A stretch of 64,000 nt of DNA, taken from Cecembia lonarensis LW9 (GTDB lineage: Bacteria > Bacteroidota > Bacteroidia > Cytophagales > Cyclobacteriaceae). Location: contig NZ_AMGM01000003.1 of NCBI RefSeq assembly GCF_000298295.1, positions 1 through 64,000 on the forward strand, read 5' to 3'. Both the position numbers and the translations under genes were made by a program. The notes under the pieces are model-generated. The model had not been told where the DNA came from and ran no database searches. It saw only the letters and a program-made list of their open reading frames with translations. Positions within the stretch are counted from its first letter, which is position 1, and every line of letters begins with the position of its first letter. Below, piece after piece: positions 1 to 7,377 of the stretch.

Positions 1-78
1 ATGGATTTTCTTCATCTGACTTCTTCCCAGTACTTCATCGGAAGTAAGTCTGAGCATTTCTAAACTTAACTTTTTCAT
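1..78 (-). CDS. Double-glycine-type leader peptide precursor (3' end outside window)
   Basis: The minus strand reads 26 codons from an ATG at 78 to the window edge without a stop. The peptide begins MKKLSLEMLRLTSDEVLGR and continues to a KKI-H end, where a Gly-Gly would be expected just outside the window. A K-L-S-L-E start, acidic middle and R-S-Q-M-K-K-I end is the layout of Bacteroidota double-glycine leaders cleaved by C39-peptidase ABC exporters. The remnant of such an exporter lies upstream on the same strand (419-775), which supports the call. The core peptide and the cleavage site are not visible, so its product is unknown. Confidence 0.6.
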   Translation of the reverse strand, partial: MKKLSLEMLRLTSDEVLGRSQMKKIH

Positions 79-418
79 GATTTTAAGATTTATTGAATAT
101 TAAAATCTCCGGACATTAAGGTCAGCCGAAATGGAAAGCAAGGATTCCTACTCGGGATGGGATGCTACTCTTTCTTTCAGGTAGCCCTTTGAAAAAGGAA
201 TATCCAGTAGCAACAGCATTTTCTTCAAAATCAAAAAGGAATTCTCCATAAAAACTAAAATTTCCAAGACACCCAATCATTCTACCAAGTGCTTTAAAAT
301 AATAAAAGCACTTTTGAACTTAATCATTAGATTTTGAAATTCCAAAAACATAAAACACTACAATCCCATGAAAATCAATAAATTGCATTATTCTAAGCTC
401 ATAGTTCAGAATTATATT
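79..418. other. Gene-poor spacer in a decaying locus
   Basis: No convincing gene is seen here. One minus-strand open frame (122-280, ATG at 280, 52 residues starting MIGCLGNFSFYGEF) has no recognisable signal or family and could be chance or a remnant. The stretch is AT-rich and lies between the exporter remnant and the leader peptide, so it may hold the peptide promoter. Confidence 0.4.
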
Positions 419-775
419 TTAAAATTTTCGTTTTACCCCCCCCATCTTCAAACTAATTGATAAGTAAATTGATGGTTTACAGAATTTTTGACTTTTTTCA
501 TAGTTTTTATAATTGAAGAGGTATTTGAACAGAAAGCTAAGGGAACGTTTTTCTTTATCCTCCCATTTCATTTTCCTGAAGGCAGGGGTAGGTTCGAGAA
601 GGAGGGTAATACCTTCTTTGGTCTGTTCATCGGCATTGTTGCCGATCCACCTGGAGATAAATTCTTCTTTGGAATACCGGATCAGACCATAAGCTGGATC
701 TGAAATATAGACCATTCGTGCTGATGTACTTACTATATCCCAACAAACCTGCTTGCCTTTCTTTTCCCACGACTC
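419..775 (-). pseudogene. Remnant of a C39-peptidase ABC exporter
   Basis: The frame reads VYISDPAYGLIRYSKEEF, then a WIGNNADEQTKEG stretch and LLLEPTPAF, followed by about 25 residues up to FLFKYLFNYKNY. This matches the C-terminal half of the C39 peptidase domain of bacteriocin-type exporters and the link to the first membrane segment. The upstream catalytic Cys/His half is not found in frame (a TGA lies near 820), and no transmembrane or ATPase domain follows, since the frame stops at 419. It is therefore a fragment of what would be a protein of about 700 residues. No functional start is visible. It would have processed and exported leader peptides like the one at 1-78. The family call is from recognition of the motif, not a search. 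Confidence 0.6.
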
Positions 776-908
776 TTCTAAGAAGAATGGGATTAGGAGT
801 TTCTGAAATACAATGGTTCAATATAACGCCAAGAGATAACATTTGTCTGGATTTTGAATGTATTGGTAAAAAGTTTATTTTGGATATGCAAAACCTAACC
901 TAAGAAAA

Positions 909-1136
909 ATGGAATTGACGATGAATATTAAATTTGAGCAATTAGTTGAAATAGTAAAACAACTACCCGACGAAATGAAATCAAAACTGTTTGAGTCGGT
1001 TATCCAGAAAAAGAAAACAAAACTTTCAAAAGAAGATTTTCAGAAGTTTTTGTTGCATGCACCGACATGGTCTGGTGAGCAAATAGAGGCCTCCCAAAAT
1101 GCCAGAAAACATATTAATCTCTCAAGGATAGCATGA
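909..1136 (+). CDS. VapB-like antitoxin of a PIN toxin pair
   Basis: A 75-residue protein (or 71 if the ATG at 921 is used). Its N-terminal half is helical (FEQLVEIVKQLPDEMKSKL) and its C-terminal half is basic and polar. It resembles short antitoxins coupled to PIN-domain toxins, but no classical DNA-binding motif is obvious. Its stop overlaps the toxin start as ATGA at 1133-1136, which indicates translational coupling. Known role of the type: binds and neutralises the toxin and represses the pair. The identity rests mainly on context. The pair lies on the plus strand inside a decayed minus-strand peptide-export locus, so it was probably inserted there. Confidence 0.65.
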   Translation: MELTMNIKFEQLVEIVKQLPDEMKSKLFESVIQKKKTKLSKEDFQKFLLHAPTWSGEQIEASQNARKHINLSRIA

Positions 1137-1507
1137 TACTTTTAGATTCCTCGGTATTAATTGACCTTTTTAGGAAAAAAGACAAAACTAAATCATACTT
1201 CTTTAATTTATTGTCAGAGGAAAATGATTTTGCAATTTCAACTGTAACACAATATGAAATAGGTATAGGCAACAAAGTGTCCACTTCTGATTTTTGGAAT
1301 GAATTAAATGATAGATTAACTATATTATCTTTTGACCAAAGTTGCTCAATTGAAGCAATTGAAATCTATGCTACTTTAAAAAGAAAAAACAAATTGATTG
1401 ACTTAGCAGATTTATTAATAGGAGCTACGGCGAAATCCCACAATATTCCTTTAGCCACCTTAAATAAAAAGCATTTTCAAAGAATTGATGGGCTAGTTTT
1501 AATTTAA
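1133..1507 (+). CDS. PIN-domain toxin (VapC family)
   Basis: 124 residues, typical for VapC. The PIN acidic residues are visible: Asp5 in MILLDSSVLID, Glu42 in QYEIGIG, Asp90 and Asp93 in LIDLADLLIGA. The C-terminal ATLNKKHFQRI segment is also typical. Such proteins are Mg-dependent ribonucleases that cut tRNA or other RNA when freed from the antitoxin. The start overlaps the antitoxin stop by 4 nt. The 3' end (1507) overlaps the 3' end of the beta-propeller pseudogene on the opposite strand by 4 nt, so no room is left for a separate terminator. Confidence 0.85.
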   Translation: MILLDSSVLIDLFRKKDKTKSYFFNLLSEENDFAISTVTQYEIGIGNKVSTSDFWNELNDRLTILSFDQSCSIEAIEIYATLKRKNKLIDLADLLIGATAKSHNIPLATLNKKHFQRIDGLVLI

Positions 1508-2579
1508 TTTCTAGCAAAACTCAAACGATACAATATTATCATTGGATTTTTCTCCTCAAAACCATCCTCATCCCTTAAGATGGAATAAAACACATCCCTA
1601 TCTAATTGTCTTGGGACACTCTCAAGTGCCAATTCCCGGTCAAATAGTTCCTTTAAATGAATCAAAGGCCGGTTGTTTTCCATATCAATTACCACATAAT
1701 AGGAATGATTGTCATATCCAACATGTAAAAAGGCATAGCTACCTGTCATCAATACATTGCTTATTCTCAGCTTACTCGTATTGTCAAACCCTGTTAAATG
1801 AAGTAAGTATTCCGGAACCAAGTAATCCCCCTCCTTTTTAAAGATCGTATCGGTATCATTAAACGAAGTTATATCTCCCCGAATGATTGGCATATAAAAA
1901 AGGTTTTATTACCTACACGACTTATGATCCTAGGGATTGGATGGATAATTGTGTAATTTGATTGATAGCCGTAAAGCGGCTTTTCTTGGTGTTTGACTTC
2001 AAGGGTTTTTGGTTCAATTGAGCTTATCAAGACCTGCCGAGACTTCTCCTTGGTACCATTAAGTGTTTCCTGAACTACCAGTACGGTGTCATTCTCTTTA
2101 TAAAAGGAGACCGAATGCCCCGGCAGTCGTTGGCTTGACGAAATAAAGTTTCCTTCAAAGTCATAGGAAATCACAATCCTTTTCTCCCATTCTGCCACAA
2201 GTATGATATTTTCTTTATCATCCAAATGAATCGCATAGGGCATAATATATTCCTCAGGACCTTCTCCATTCTTTCCGATTTTTTGGAGAAAATTACCGCT
2301 GTTGTCATATTTTAAAAGTCCCTGTTTTCTGTCCAATAGAAGGAAAAAGTGCTGTGAGAAGGCTATGTCCTGGACGGTAGTAAGAACAGGATTTCCTGGG
2401 GATCCAAGGTTAATCGTGTCCAGAATTTAAATCTGCAATTCCGGGGAATCTCCCAACAAAAAATCTTTCCTGATCTCTATAGTATTGATAGACACTATAG
2501 CATCCAAGTTATTTTTATCTCCACAATTTAGCAACAGGAACAATGGAAAAACGAGTAAAGCAAGCTTGGAATGACTCAT
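1504..2579 (-). pseudogene. Six-bladed beta-propeller lipoprotein, broken by a stop and a frameshift
   Basis: The start at 2579 gives a lipoprotein signal (SKLALLVFPLFLLLNC, lipobox Cys about residue 19). An in-frame TAA lies at 2427-2429 after 50 codons. The same frame then continues with LLDRKQGLLKYDNSGNFLQ and a KNGEGPEEY motif, typical of the 6-bladed propeller family, down to about 1895. There a run of six T on the coding strand lacks one base: restoring it joins NKTFF to YMPIIRGDITS and carries the frame to the stop at 1504. The intact protein would be about 358 residues, outer- or inner-membrane anchored, ligand unknown. The possible Cys-peptide remnant at 2609-2719 lies directly upstream. 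Two separate lesions favour real decay over a single sequencing error. Confidence 0.8.
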
Positions 2580-2608
2580 ATTAAATTTTGAAAAGCATGT
2601 TTGATGAA

Positions 2609-2719
2609 TTATCCGGGTTGGTTTTGGCCGTTATTTGCATTCAGGTAGTATGTAGAACAGTTGTAGCAGCTGTAATCTCTCAAATTATTACTCACTGTAA
2701 TAAACCTAAAAATAAATTT
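2609..2719 (-). pseudogene. Possible remnant of a small Cys-containing secreted peptide
   Basis: A 36-codon open frame without a good start ends with RDYSCYNCSTYYLNANNGQ and NQPG, stop at 2609, just 29 nt upstream of the beta-propeller pseudogene. The Cys-rich, Tyr/Asn-rich tail and the position mirror the intact peptide genes at 6916-7125 and 59596-59814. The N-terminal signal sequence is missing; the frame is blocked by a stop near 2722, close to the palindrome of the ATPase gene. This may be a chance frame; the call is inference from position. Confidence 0.3.
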
Positions 2720-2744
2720 TTAACTGCCAAATTTTTATACTTAT

Positions 2745-2779
2745 CGGAAAAATATGGAATCAGATTCCATATTTTTCCG
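2745..2779. repeat. Perfect 35-nt palindrome in front of the DUF4143 ATPase
   Basis: Two 17-nt arms (CGGAAAAATATGGAATC and its exact reverse complement) are separated by a single A at 2762. The element ends 12 nt before the ATG at 2792. There is no T-tract, so it is not an ordinary terminator. A two-fold symmetric operator for autoregulation is the simplest reading; a recognition or cut site for the ATPase's own nuclease-like domain is another. Confidence 0.85.
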
Positions 2780-2791
2780 TATTTTTATCCT

Positions 2792-3961
2792 ATGATTGAA
2801 CGAGCCGCTTCCTCTAAACTAGTGCATCTAGCTTCCAAGTTTAAAGCTGTTGCTGTAATTGGACCAAGACAATCTGGAAAAACAACGTTGGTCAAATCCT
2901 TATTCCCAAATAAGCCATATGTTTCTTTGGAAGATCCTGATACTCGAAATTATGCACTACAAGATCCGAGAGGCTTCTTGGGCAACTACCCTCAAGGAGC
3001 CGTTTTAGACGAAGTCCAACGAACTCCAGACCTGTTCTCCTATTTGCAGGGAATCACTGATAAAAGTGATGAATCTGGTCAATTCATATTAACCGGCTCC
3101 AATAATTTTTTATTGCAACAAACTATCAGTCAAAGCCTTGCCGGGAGAGTTGCCTATTTGCAATTACTTCCTTTCAGCCTGAGTGAATTTTATGGGGCGG
3201 ACCCACAGAATGAATTGATTGAGGATAAAATTCAGTTTACCGGCTTTTATCCTCCTGTACATGACCGTGGAATTCCACCAACTGATTGGTTCCCAAACTA
3301 CCTCAGAACCTATGTTGAGCGTGATGTCAGACAAATCAAAAATGTAACAGACCTGATTGTATTTGAGCGATTCATCCGAATACTTGCAGGAAGGACCGGG
3401 CAGGAATTAAACATGACTTCATTAGCTGTTGAAGTAGGAGTGGATACAAAAACAATACAGTCCTGGATCGGGATCCTTGAAAGTAGTTTTATTGTATTTC
3501 TGCTCAGACCACACCATAGAAATTTCAACAAAACGATTACCAAAAGGCCCAAGGTGTATTTTTATGACACTGGATTAGTTTGTTCCTTACTTGGAATTTT
3601 AAAGGAAGATCAGTTATCCATTCACCCATTAAGGGGAAGTATCTTTGAGACCTTCATTGTTTCTGAATTAGTGAAAAAAAGAACCAATGCAGGTAAGGAA
3701 GTTAACCTGTTTTATTGGCGTGATAAGACAGGAAGAGAGATTGACATCATCGTTGATGAAGGATTAAACCTTTTACCGGTTGAAATTAAATCCGGAAAAA
3801 CAGTCACCAGTGAATATTTTAAAAATCTTAGTTACTGGATGGAACTGAGTGGAGCCACCAATGGAATCGTCCTCTACGCAGGTGAAATGGACCAAAACAG
3901 AAGTAATGGGATTAAGGTCTCAAGTTGGAAAAACCTCATGATCGATGGTTTTCTGGAGTAA
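2792..3961 (+). CDS. ATP-binding protein with DUF4143 domain
   Basis: I take the ATG at 2792 (MIERAASSKL) as start. A longer frame from 2588 would translate the palindrome at 2745-2779 and has no family match. The 389-residue protein has Walker A GPRQSGKTT at about residues 24-32, Walker B AVLDEVQR, and sensor-like LTGSNNFLLQQ with SLAGRV. The C-terminal DUF4143 region carries a PD-(D/E)XK-like pattern, GREIDIIVDEG followed by VEIKSGK. The family is widespread in Bacteroidota and archaea and its role is unproven; nucleotide-dependent nucleic-acid processing or defence has been suggested. It is monocistronic. It lies between a decayed peptide locus and an outer-membrane gene. Two more members occur at 14699-15892 and 26944-28083, clearly diverged from this one. 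Confidence 0.85.
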   Translation: MIERAASSKLVHLASKFKAVAVIGPRQSGKTTLVKSLFPNKPYVSLEDPDTRNYALQDPRGFLGNYPQGAVLDEVQRTPDLFSYLQGITDKSDESGQFILTGSNNFLLQQTISQSLAGRVAYLQLLPFSLSEFYGADPQNELIEDKIQFTGFYPPVHDRGIPPTDWFPNYLRTYVERDVRQIKNVTDLIVFERFIRILAGRTGQELNMTSLAVEVGVDTKTIQSWIGILESSFIVFLLRPHHRNFNKTITKRPKVYFYDTGLVCSLLGILKEDQLSIHPLRGSIFETFIVSELVKKRTNAGKEVNLFYWRDKTGREIDIIVDEGLNLLPVEIKSGKTVTSEYFKNLSYWMELSGATNGIVLYAGEMDQNRSNGIKVSSWKNLMIDGFLE

Positions 3962-4012
3962 TTTAACTATCCTTACAATAATTTAGATCTAATGCACCTG
4001 AACGTTTTACTT

Positions 4013-4465
4013 ATGAAAAAATTCATTTTATTCCCCTTTGTATTTTTCATCATGATGGTATGGAATCAGGCCCAAGCACAGGAAATCGGCTTGAGGTTTG
4101 GAGATGTTTTGGGCAATAATGTGGCCATAGATGGTGTCTTTGCCTTAGGGCAGTTCAGCCGGGTACATGGTGACATTGCCTTTGGCAACAGAGGCGTGGG
4201 GATTGAAGCACTGTGGAATTTCATCTATCGGCCCTTGGGTGATGAAGCTTTTAACTGGTATGTGGGTGTGGGCCCTTCTTTATTGGTGGGCGGAGACCCT
4301 TTTATCCTTGGTGCAAGTGGGGAAATAGGTCTGGAATACAAATTCAAGGAGGTTCCTTTAGCCCTTGGACTGGACTGGCGGCCTAGGATTGATATTATTG
4401 AAACCACAGGTTTTCGGGCAAGTGGTTTCGGACTTAACATCCGGTATGTTTTAGGAAAAAAATAA
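4013..4465 (+). CDS. Small outer-membrane beta-barrel protein
   Basis: The start at 4013 (MKKFILFPFVFFIMM) gives a clean signal peptide ending NQAQAQ; the frame also opens earlier at 3992. The 150-residue product has alternating hydrophobic/polar stretches (GLRFGDVLGNNVAIDGV, WYVGVGPSLLVGG, LEYKFKEVPLALGLDWRP) and ends RYVLGKK, as expected of an eight-stranded OmpA/OmpW-like barrel. The ligand and role are unknown. The gene ends in a strong terminator shared with the convergent rlpA gene. A functionally similar but not closely related barrel lies at 26346-26798. Confidence 0.6.
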   Translation: MKKFILFPFVFFIMMVWNQAQAQEIGLRFGDVLGNNVAIDGVFALGQFSRVHGDIAFGNRGVGIEALWNFIYRPLGDEAFNWYVGVGPSLLVGGDPFILGASGEIGLEYKFKEVPLALGLDWRPRIDIIETTGFRASGFGLNIRYVLGKK

Positions 4466-4479
4466 AAATTTAACCCTCC

Positions 4480-4510
4480 AATCCTGATCATCAGATCAGG
4501 ATTGCTTTTT
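4480..4510 (+). terminator. Rho-independent terminator after the barrel gene
   Basis: Ten-nt stem AATCCTGATC / GATCAGGATT with an ATCA loop, then GCTTTTT. It lies between converging genes and overlaps the last codons of the RlpA gene on the other strand. Confidence 0.8.
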
Positions 4511-5053
4511 ATGGGCATAGGCTAGATTTTCTACAAAATGACTTTTAAGCGGAAAAGTAAAGATCTCTGGTTTTTGCAGCCCATTCTCGATGGGTTTTTC
4601 ATAAGGTCTCAATCGTAAATCTTCCGGTTTATGGTCTTGAAAATACTCCATCAATTCCATGACCACCTCTTCCTCTGATACTTCTATCCTGACTTTCGTG
4701 ATGCCGTCTCTGACCATGTCCAATGCTTCGGCAGCTCCACGCGATAGGTCAATCACCCTTTTGGAGGACTGGGGCAAGCGATCATTGATACGCACCCATA
4801 CTTCCTTCCCATTTTTCAGATTGGTCACTTTAAGTTGGGTGCCAAAAGGGAGATGTTTATGCGCTGCAGTCAATTCATTCATATCAAAAATCTCTCCACT
4901 GGCAGTTTTCCGGTTATGGAATCTTTTCCCATAATAGCTCGCCACACCTTCCTGGATTTTTAGTCTTTCTTCATCCGAAGATAGCGCATCATCCCGCTCT
5001 GCAAATACTGAAGCGCTAAAGAAAAAAAGGAATACAAAAGCCAAAGTTTTCAT
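4496..5053 (-). CDS. rlpA: RlpA-like septal ring protein (double-psi beta-barrel)
   Basis: 185 residues. A signal peptide ([18 protein letters not shown]) is followed by the RlpA double-psi barrel core: [68 protein letters not shown]. This family binds or cleaves peptidoglycan lacking peptide stems and localises to division sites. The protein has no SPOR domain; the C-terminal 70 residues are unassigned, so it is a short version of the E. coli type. It lacks a lipobox. Monocistronic, with a 257-bp upstream gap that could hold its promoter. Lytic activity is inferred only from the family. Confidence 0.85.
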   Translation of the reverse strand: MKTLAFVFLFFFSASVFAERDDALSSDEERLKIQEGVASYYGKRFHNRKTASGEIFDMNELTAAHKHLPFGTQLKVTNLKNGKEVWVRINDRLPQSSKRVIDLSRGAAEALDMVRDGITKVRIEVSEEEVVMELMEYFQDHKPEDLRLRPYEKPIENGLQKPEIFTFPLKSHFVENLAYAHKKQS

Positions 5054-5310
5054 TTGCTGTATGATAGCAATTCTCGTACCATTTTTTTTGAATCAGCCCT
5101 CGTTTGTGTTGTCATTGATTAAAATCAATATGCTATAAAATTTTCTGTGGGAATAAAATAATAATCTAATTTTTCTTCATTGGGTTGGTTTTTAGACTTG
5201 ATAAATAAACCATCAGGAAATGAGATGAAAAAAGGGCTCATATCAGGGGCTAATCTGTTTAATTGAATTTCTTTCAATTTTTTAAATTTTGAAAAAACAA
5301 AAGAATAAAC

Positions 5311-5697
5311 TTATTCCACCGGAATAATTCTTTTAAAAGCAGTTTTTCCCAGATAGCCGACCTTGGGAGTCAATATAATTTCAACAACCAATTCTTTTTC
5401 ATTTTGTACTTCCCAATGAAACTTACCAGGTTGTTTAGAATATCTCTGCTTCTCATTTTTCAGGAGAGAGTTGGTATCATCATCCAGTGAGACCAAATTA
5501 CCATTGATTGTACATTCCATCTTAAATGCATTTGCAGGAAGGTCTTTCCCACCATTATAAATAGAAAAAGATAAAAGCACCGAGCTACCTTTTACAATTT
5601 TATCGGGTTTATAATTAAAATCCCTCACCTCTAACTGCTGAGCAAAACATTCAAATGATGAAGCCAATAAAAAGGAAAACAATATTAACACTTTCAT
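5311..5697 (-). CDS. Secreted protein with CARDB-like fold
   Basis: 128 residues with a signal peptide ending near SSFECFAQQ. The mature part (LEVRDFNYKPDKIVKGSSV, LSFSIYNGGKDLPANAF, ECTINGNLV) resembles the CARDB / cell-adhesion Ig-like fold, in which a beta-sandwich is built around extended comparisons of the form 'S-I-Y-N-G-G'. Its ATG overlaps the stop of the beta-propeller gene as ATGA (5694-5697), so the two are translationally coupled. It is the third gene of the cassette peptide-hairpin-propeller-CARDB. No catalytic motif is seen; a binding role in the periplasm or at the cell surface is inference. Confidence 0.55.
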   Translation of the reverse strand: MKVLILFSFLLASSFECFAQQLEVRDFNYKPDKIVKGSSVLLSFSIYNGGKDLPANAFKMECTINGNLVSLDDDTNSLLKNEKQRYSKQPGKFHWEVQNEKELVVEIILTPKVGYLGKTAFKRIIPVE

Positions 5698-6857
5698 AAT
5701 TCTTCAAATTTTACAATTTGTTTATGATTAAGAAACTCATCAGATTCTATAAAAAAATCACTCTTGCTTGATAAATAGCCTTTATTCATAGAGGAATTTT
5801 TATACACCCCTAATTCTCCCGGAACAAAATCCTGTTTACCTTTAAAATAAAGATTTTTATCGAAATAAACAATAGTTGATTTTCTCACATAAGTCTTCTC
5901 TGGATCTTTTTCAGAATGATAAGGATGTTGGTATATCCTTGAGAACAACTCCAATTGGGGATGAAAAGAGAGATTTTCAAAAAATGGCATTTCAGATCTA
6001 AATTGCCAAGACTTGGACCTATCAGACATGATTTCAGGAGACTTAGGTTCATAAAGACCCAATTCCCTGCCATTCAAAGGATTTTTGGAAAGGGTCAACT
6101 CTCCAGTACTGAGTTCGAAAACATTGATTTCATCATCAAAAGGATATGAAATATACAAAAACCCATTATGAATGAGTATTTGGGGAATCAGGATATCCCC
6201 TGGAAAGCTTGCCGATCCTCTATTTGCCATCCTTCCTGATGGAGGAGCGATAAATCTTACAATTTCATTTTTATAAATATCAAAAATCAACACTTTTGGC
6301 AATTCAGAATCTCCTCGCTCCTCATGAAAATAATTGTCGGAAATTGGCAATACCAAATGTCCCCATTCATTTTCATAATAAAATTTATGGTAGATACTGA
6401 ATGGCAGAAAATAGCCAAACTCTCCGGGATAATTTACTCCTTGGGCCTTATCTAAATCCCAATGCCCTATTTGATCCCCATTCCCATTAACCAAATACAC
6501 ATCCTTGGTGCTGAAGGCATGAAAAAAAATACTATCAGGTCGGTGTACCAAAAAATTCATCATATCAACCTTAAAAAGGTTTTGATCCAAGACTATTTTT
6601 TTCACAAATACTTCATTTTTCAGATCAAACACGTACAATACATTTGGTTCTTCAAACGGATTAAGCCCATAAAAAAGAGAATCTTCGTAAACCTGATGGA
6701 CTTGAAAACTTGACTTAATGGGAGACTCTGTCCGAATATTCAGTACACTTTCAAACTTAATTTGAAAATCATGTAGATCAAGGTCAATTTCTGCTTCATT
6801 TCTAGATGAACAGGAAACCAAAAAGAAACAGACAAATAACAGGAAAAAAGCTTTCAT
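5694..6857 (-). CDS. Beta-propeller lipoprotein, DUF4221-like
   Basis: The start at 6857 (MKAFFLLFVCFFLVSCSSR) gives a lipoprotein signal with lipobox LVSC; the open frame extends further upstream to 6926 but that would overlap the peptide gene. The 387-residue mature region has repeated strands such as NVLYVFDLKNEVFVKKIVL, DVYLVNGNGDQIGHWDL and PKVLIFDIYKNEIVRF, typical of TolB-like six-bladed propellers; the layout is closest to DUF4221 proteins of Bacteroidota. Function unknown; propellers of this kind bind ligands or partner proteins. It follows the exported peptide gene and an intercistronic hairpin, and is coupled to the CARDB-like gene downstream. Confidence 0.7.
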   Translation of the reverse strand: MKAFFLLFVCFFLVSCSSRNEAEIDLDLHDFQIKFESVLNIRTESPIKSSFQVHQVYEDSLFYGLNPFEEPNVLYVFDLKNEVFVKKIVLDQNLFKVDMMNFLVHRPDSIFFHAFSTKDVYLVNGNGDQIGHWDLDKAQGVNYPGEFGYFLPFSIYHKFYYENEWGHLVLPISDNYFHEERGDSELPKVLIFDIYKNEIVRFIAPPSGRMANRGSASFPGDILIPQILIHNGFLYISYPFDDEINVFELSTGELTLSKNPLNGRELGLYEPKSPEIMSDRSKSWQFRSEMPFFENLSFHPQLELFSRIYQHPYHSEKDPEKTYVRKSTIVYFDKNLYFKGKQDFVPGELGVYKNSSMNKGYLSSKSDFFIESDEFLNHKQIVKFEEL

Positions 6858-6870
6858 ATGCCTTAAATAT

Positions 6871-6909
6871 AACGTCTTCAAAGCCAAAAAACTTGGTTTT
6901 GAAGACGTT
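6871..6909 (-). other. Intercistronic hairpin between peptide and propeller genes
   Basis: Twelve-nt arms AACGTCTTCAAA / TTTGAAGACGTT, extended inward after one mismatch by CCAA/TTGG. On the transcribed minus strand it is followed by ATATTTAAGG rather than a U-tract, so it is unlikely to be a full terminator. It may stabilise the upstream peptide mRNA or attenuate the propeller gene. A comparable element occurs at 59827-59855. Confidence 0.75.
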
Positions 6910-6915
6910 TGTTTT

Positions 6916-7125
6916 TTATTGTTCACCAGGAGGTCTCCAATCTCCTAAAACACAAGAAACACCTACACCTGCACACAACTGCATGACTGGAACTGGATTA
7001 CCTAGGTAAACATCCACCCAATGTCCCGTTTCAATGTTTTGGGCATGGGCTTTTTCTGAAGTATAAGGTAGGCAAAGCATGCCCACCAAAAACAAGAAAA
7101 AAGACGCTAAAAGAAACTTTTTCAT
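6916..7125 (-). CDS. Small exported Cys-containing peptide
   Basis: 69 residues. A signal peptide (MKKFLLASFFLFLVGMLCLP) has a probable cleavage after AHA at residues 26-28. The mature peptide of about 40 residues contains two cysteines (51 and 58, LCAGVGVSC) that could form a disulfide, and ends GDWRPPGEQ. No family is recognised. Position and size recall the NVEALA-type peptides that accompany beta-propeller lipoproteins in Bacteroides, but no NVEALA motif is present. It is the first gene of a cassette; its apparent promoter at 7221-7252 contains a G9 tract. The same architecture with a different peptide appears at 59596-59814. Confidence 0.65.
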   Translation of the reverse strand: MKKFLLASFFLFLVGMLCLPYTSEKAHAQNIETGHWVDVYLGNPVPVMQLCAGVGVSCVLGDWRPPGEQ

Positions 7126-7220
7126 AATTTCTAAAATTTAATCCCCACCTTTCGCACCATGCAGGGCAGGGATTCCTTCCCTAAAAAGTAATGCTTCCGA
7201 AATACCTTAACTTTTCAGAC

Positions 7221-7252
7221 TAAATTTACCCCCCCCCGGAATTAAAAAGCAA
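7221..7252 (-). promoter_or_regulatory. Probable promoter with G9 tract in the spacer
   Basis: On the minus strand a TTG (7252-7250) is followed by 21 nt and then TAAATTTA, close to the Bacteroidota -33/-7 pattern (TTTG ... TAnnTTTG). Nine consecutive G (7237-7229) fill the spacer right next to the -7 box. Slippage in this run would change the spacing. The start would fall roughly 90 nt before the peptide ATG. Confidence 0.45.
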
Positions 7253-7346
7253 GTTTTCACTAAGTTTTTTTAATCAACAAGATAAATCATTGAAAAAGAG
7301 TCAAAACCAATCATAAAATGAAGGTGATTAAACAAGAAAAATAAAA

Positions 7347-7377
7347 TTTACGTATATTTACGAAAATATTACGTATA
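7347..7377 (+). promoter_or_regulatory. Repeated TTACGTATA operator of the second VapBC pair
   Basis: TTTACGTATA (7347-7356) and ATTACGTATA (7368-7377) flank a third partial copy TTTACGA. The last copy overlaps the antitoxin start codon. Closely spaced direct repeats at the start of a toxin-antitoxin operon are the usual binding sites of ribbon-helix-helix antitoxins, so autorepression is likely. Confidence 0.5.

Noticed and set aside
436-443. C8 run (G8 on the minus strand) as another slippage promoter
   Set aside because: No TAnnTTTG-like box follows it at the right place, and it lies in a decayed gene.
2588-2791. N-terminal extension of the first DUF4143 ATPase (68 codons from a TTG)
   Set aside because: It would translate the 35-nt palindrome and has no similarity to the family; the ATG at 2792 gives the normal N-terminus.
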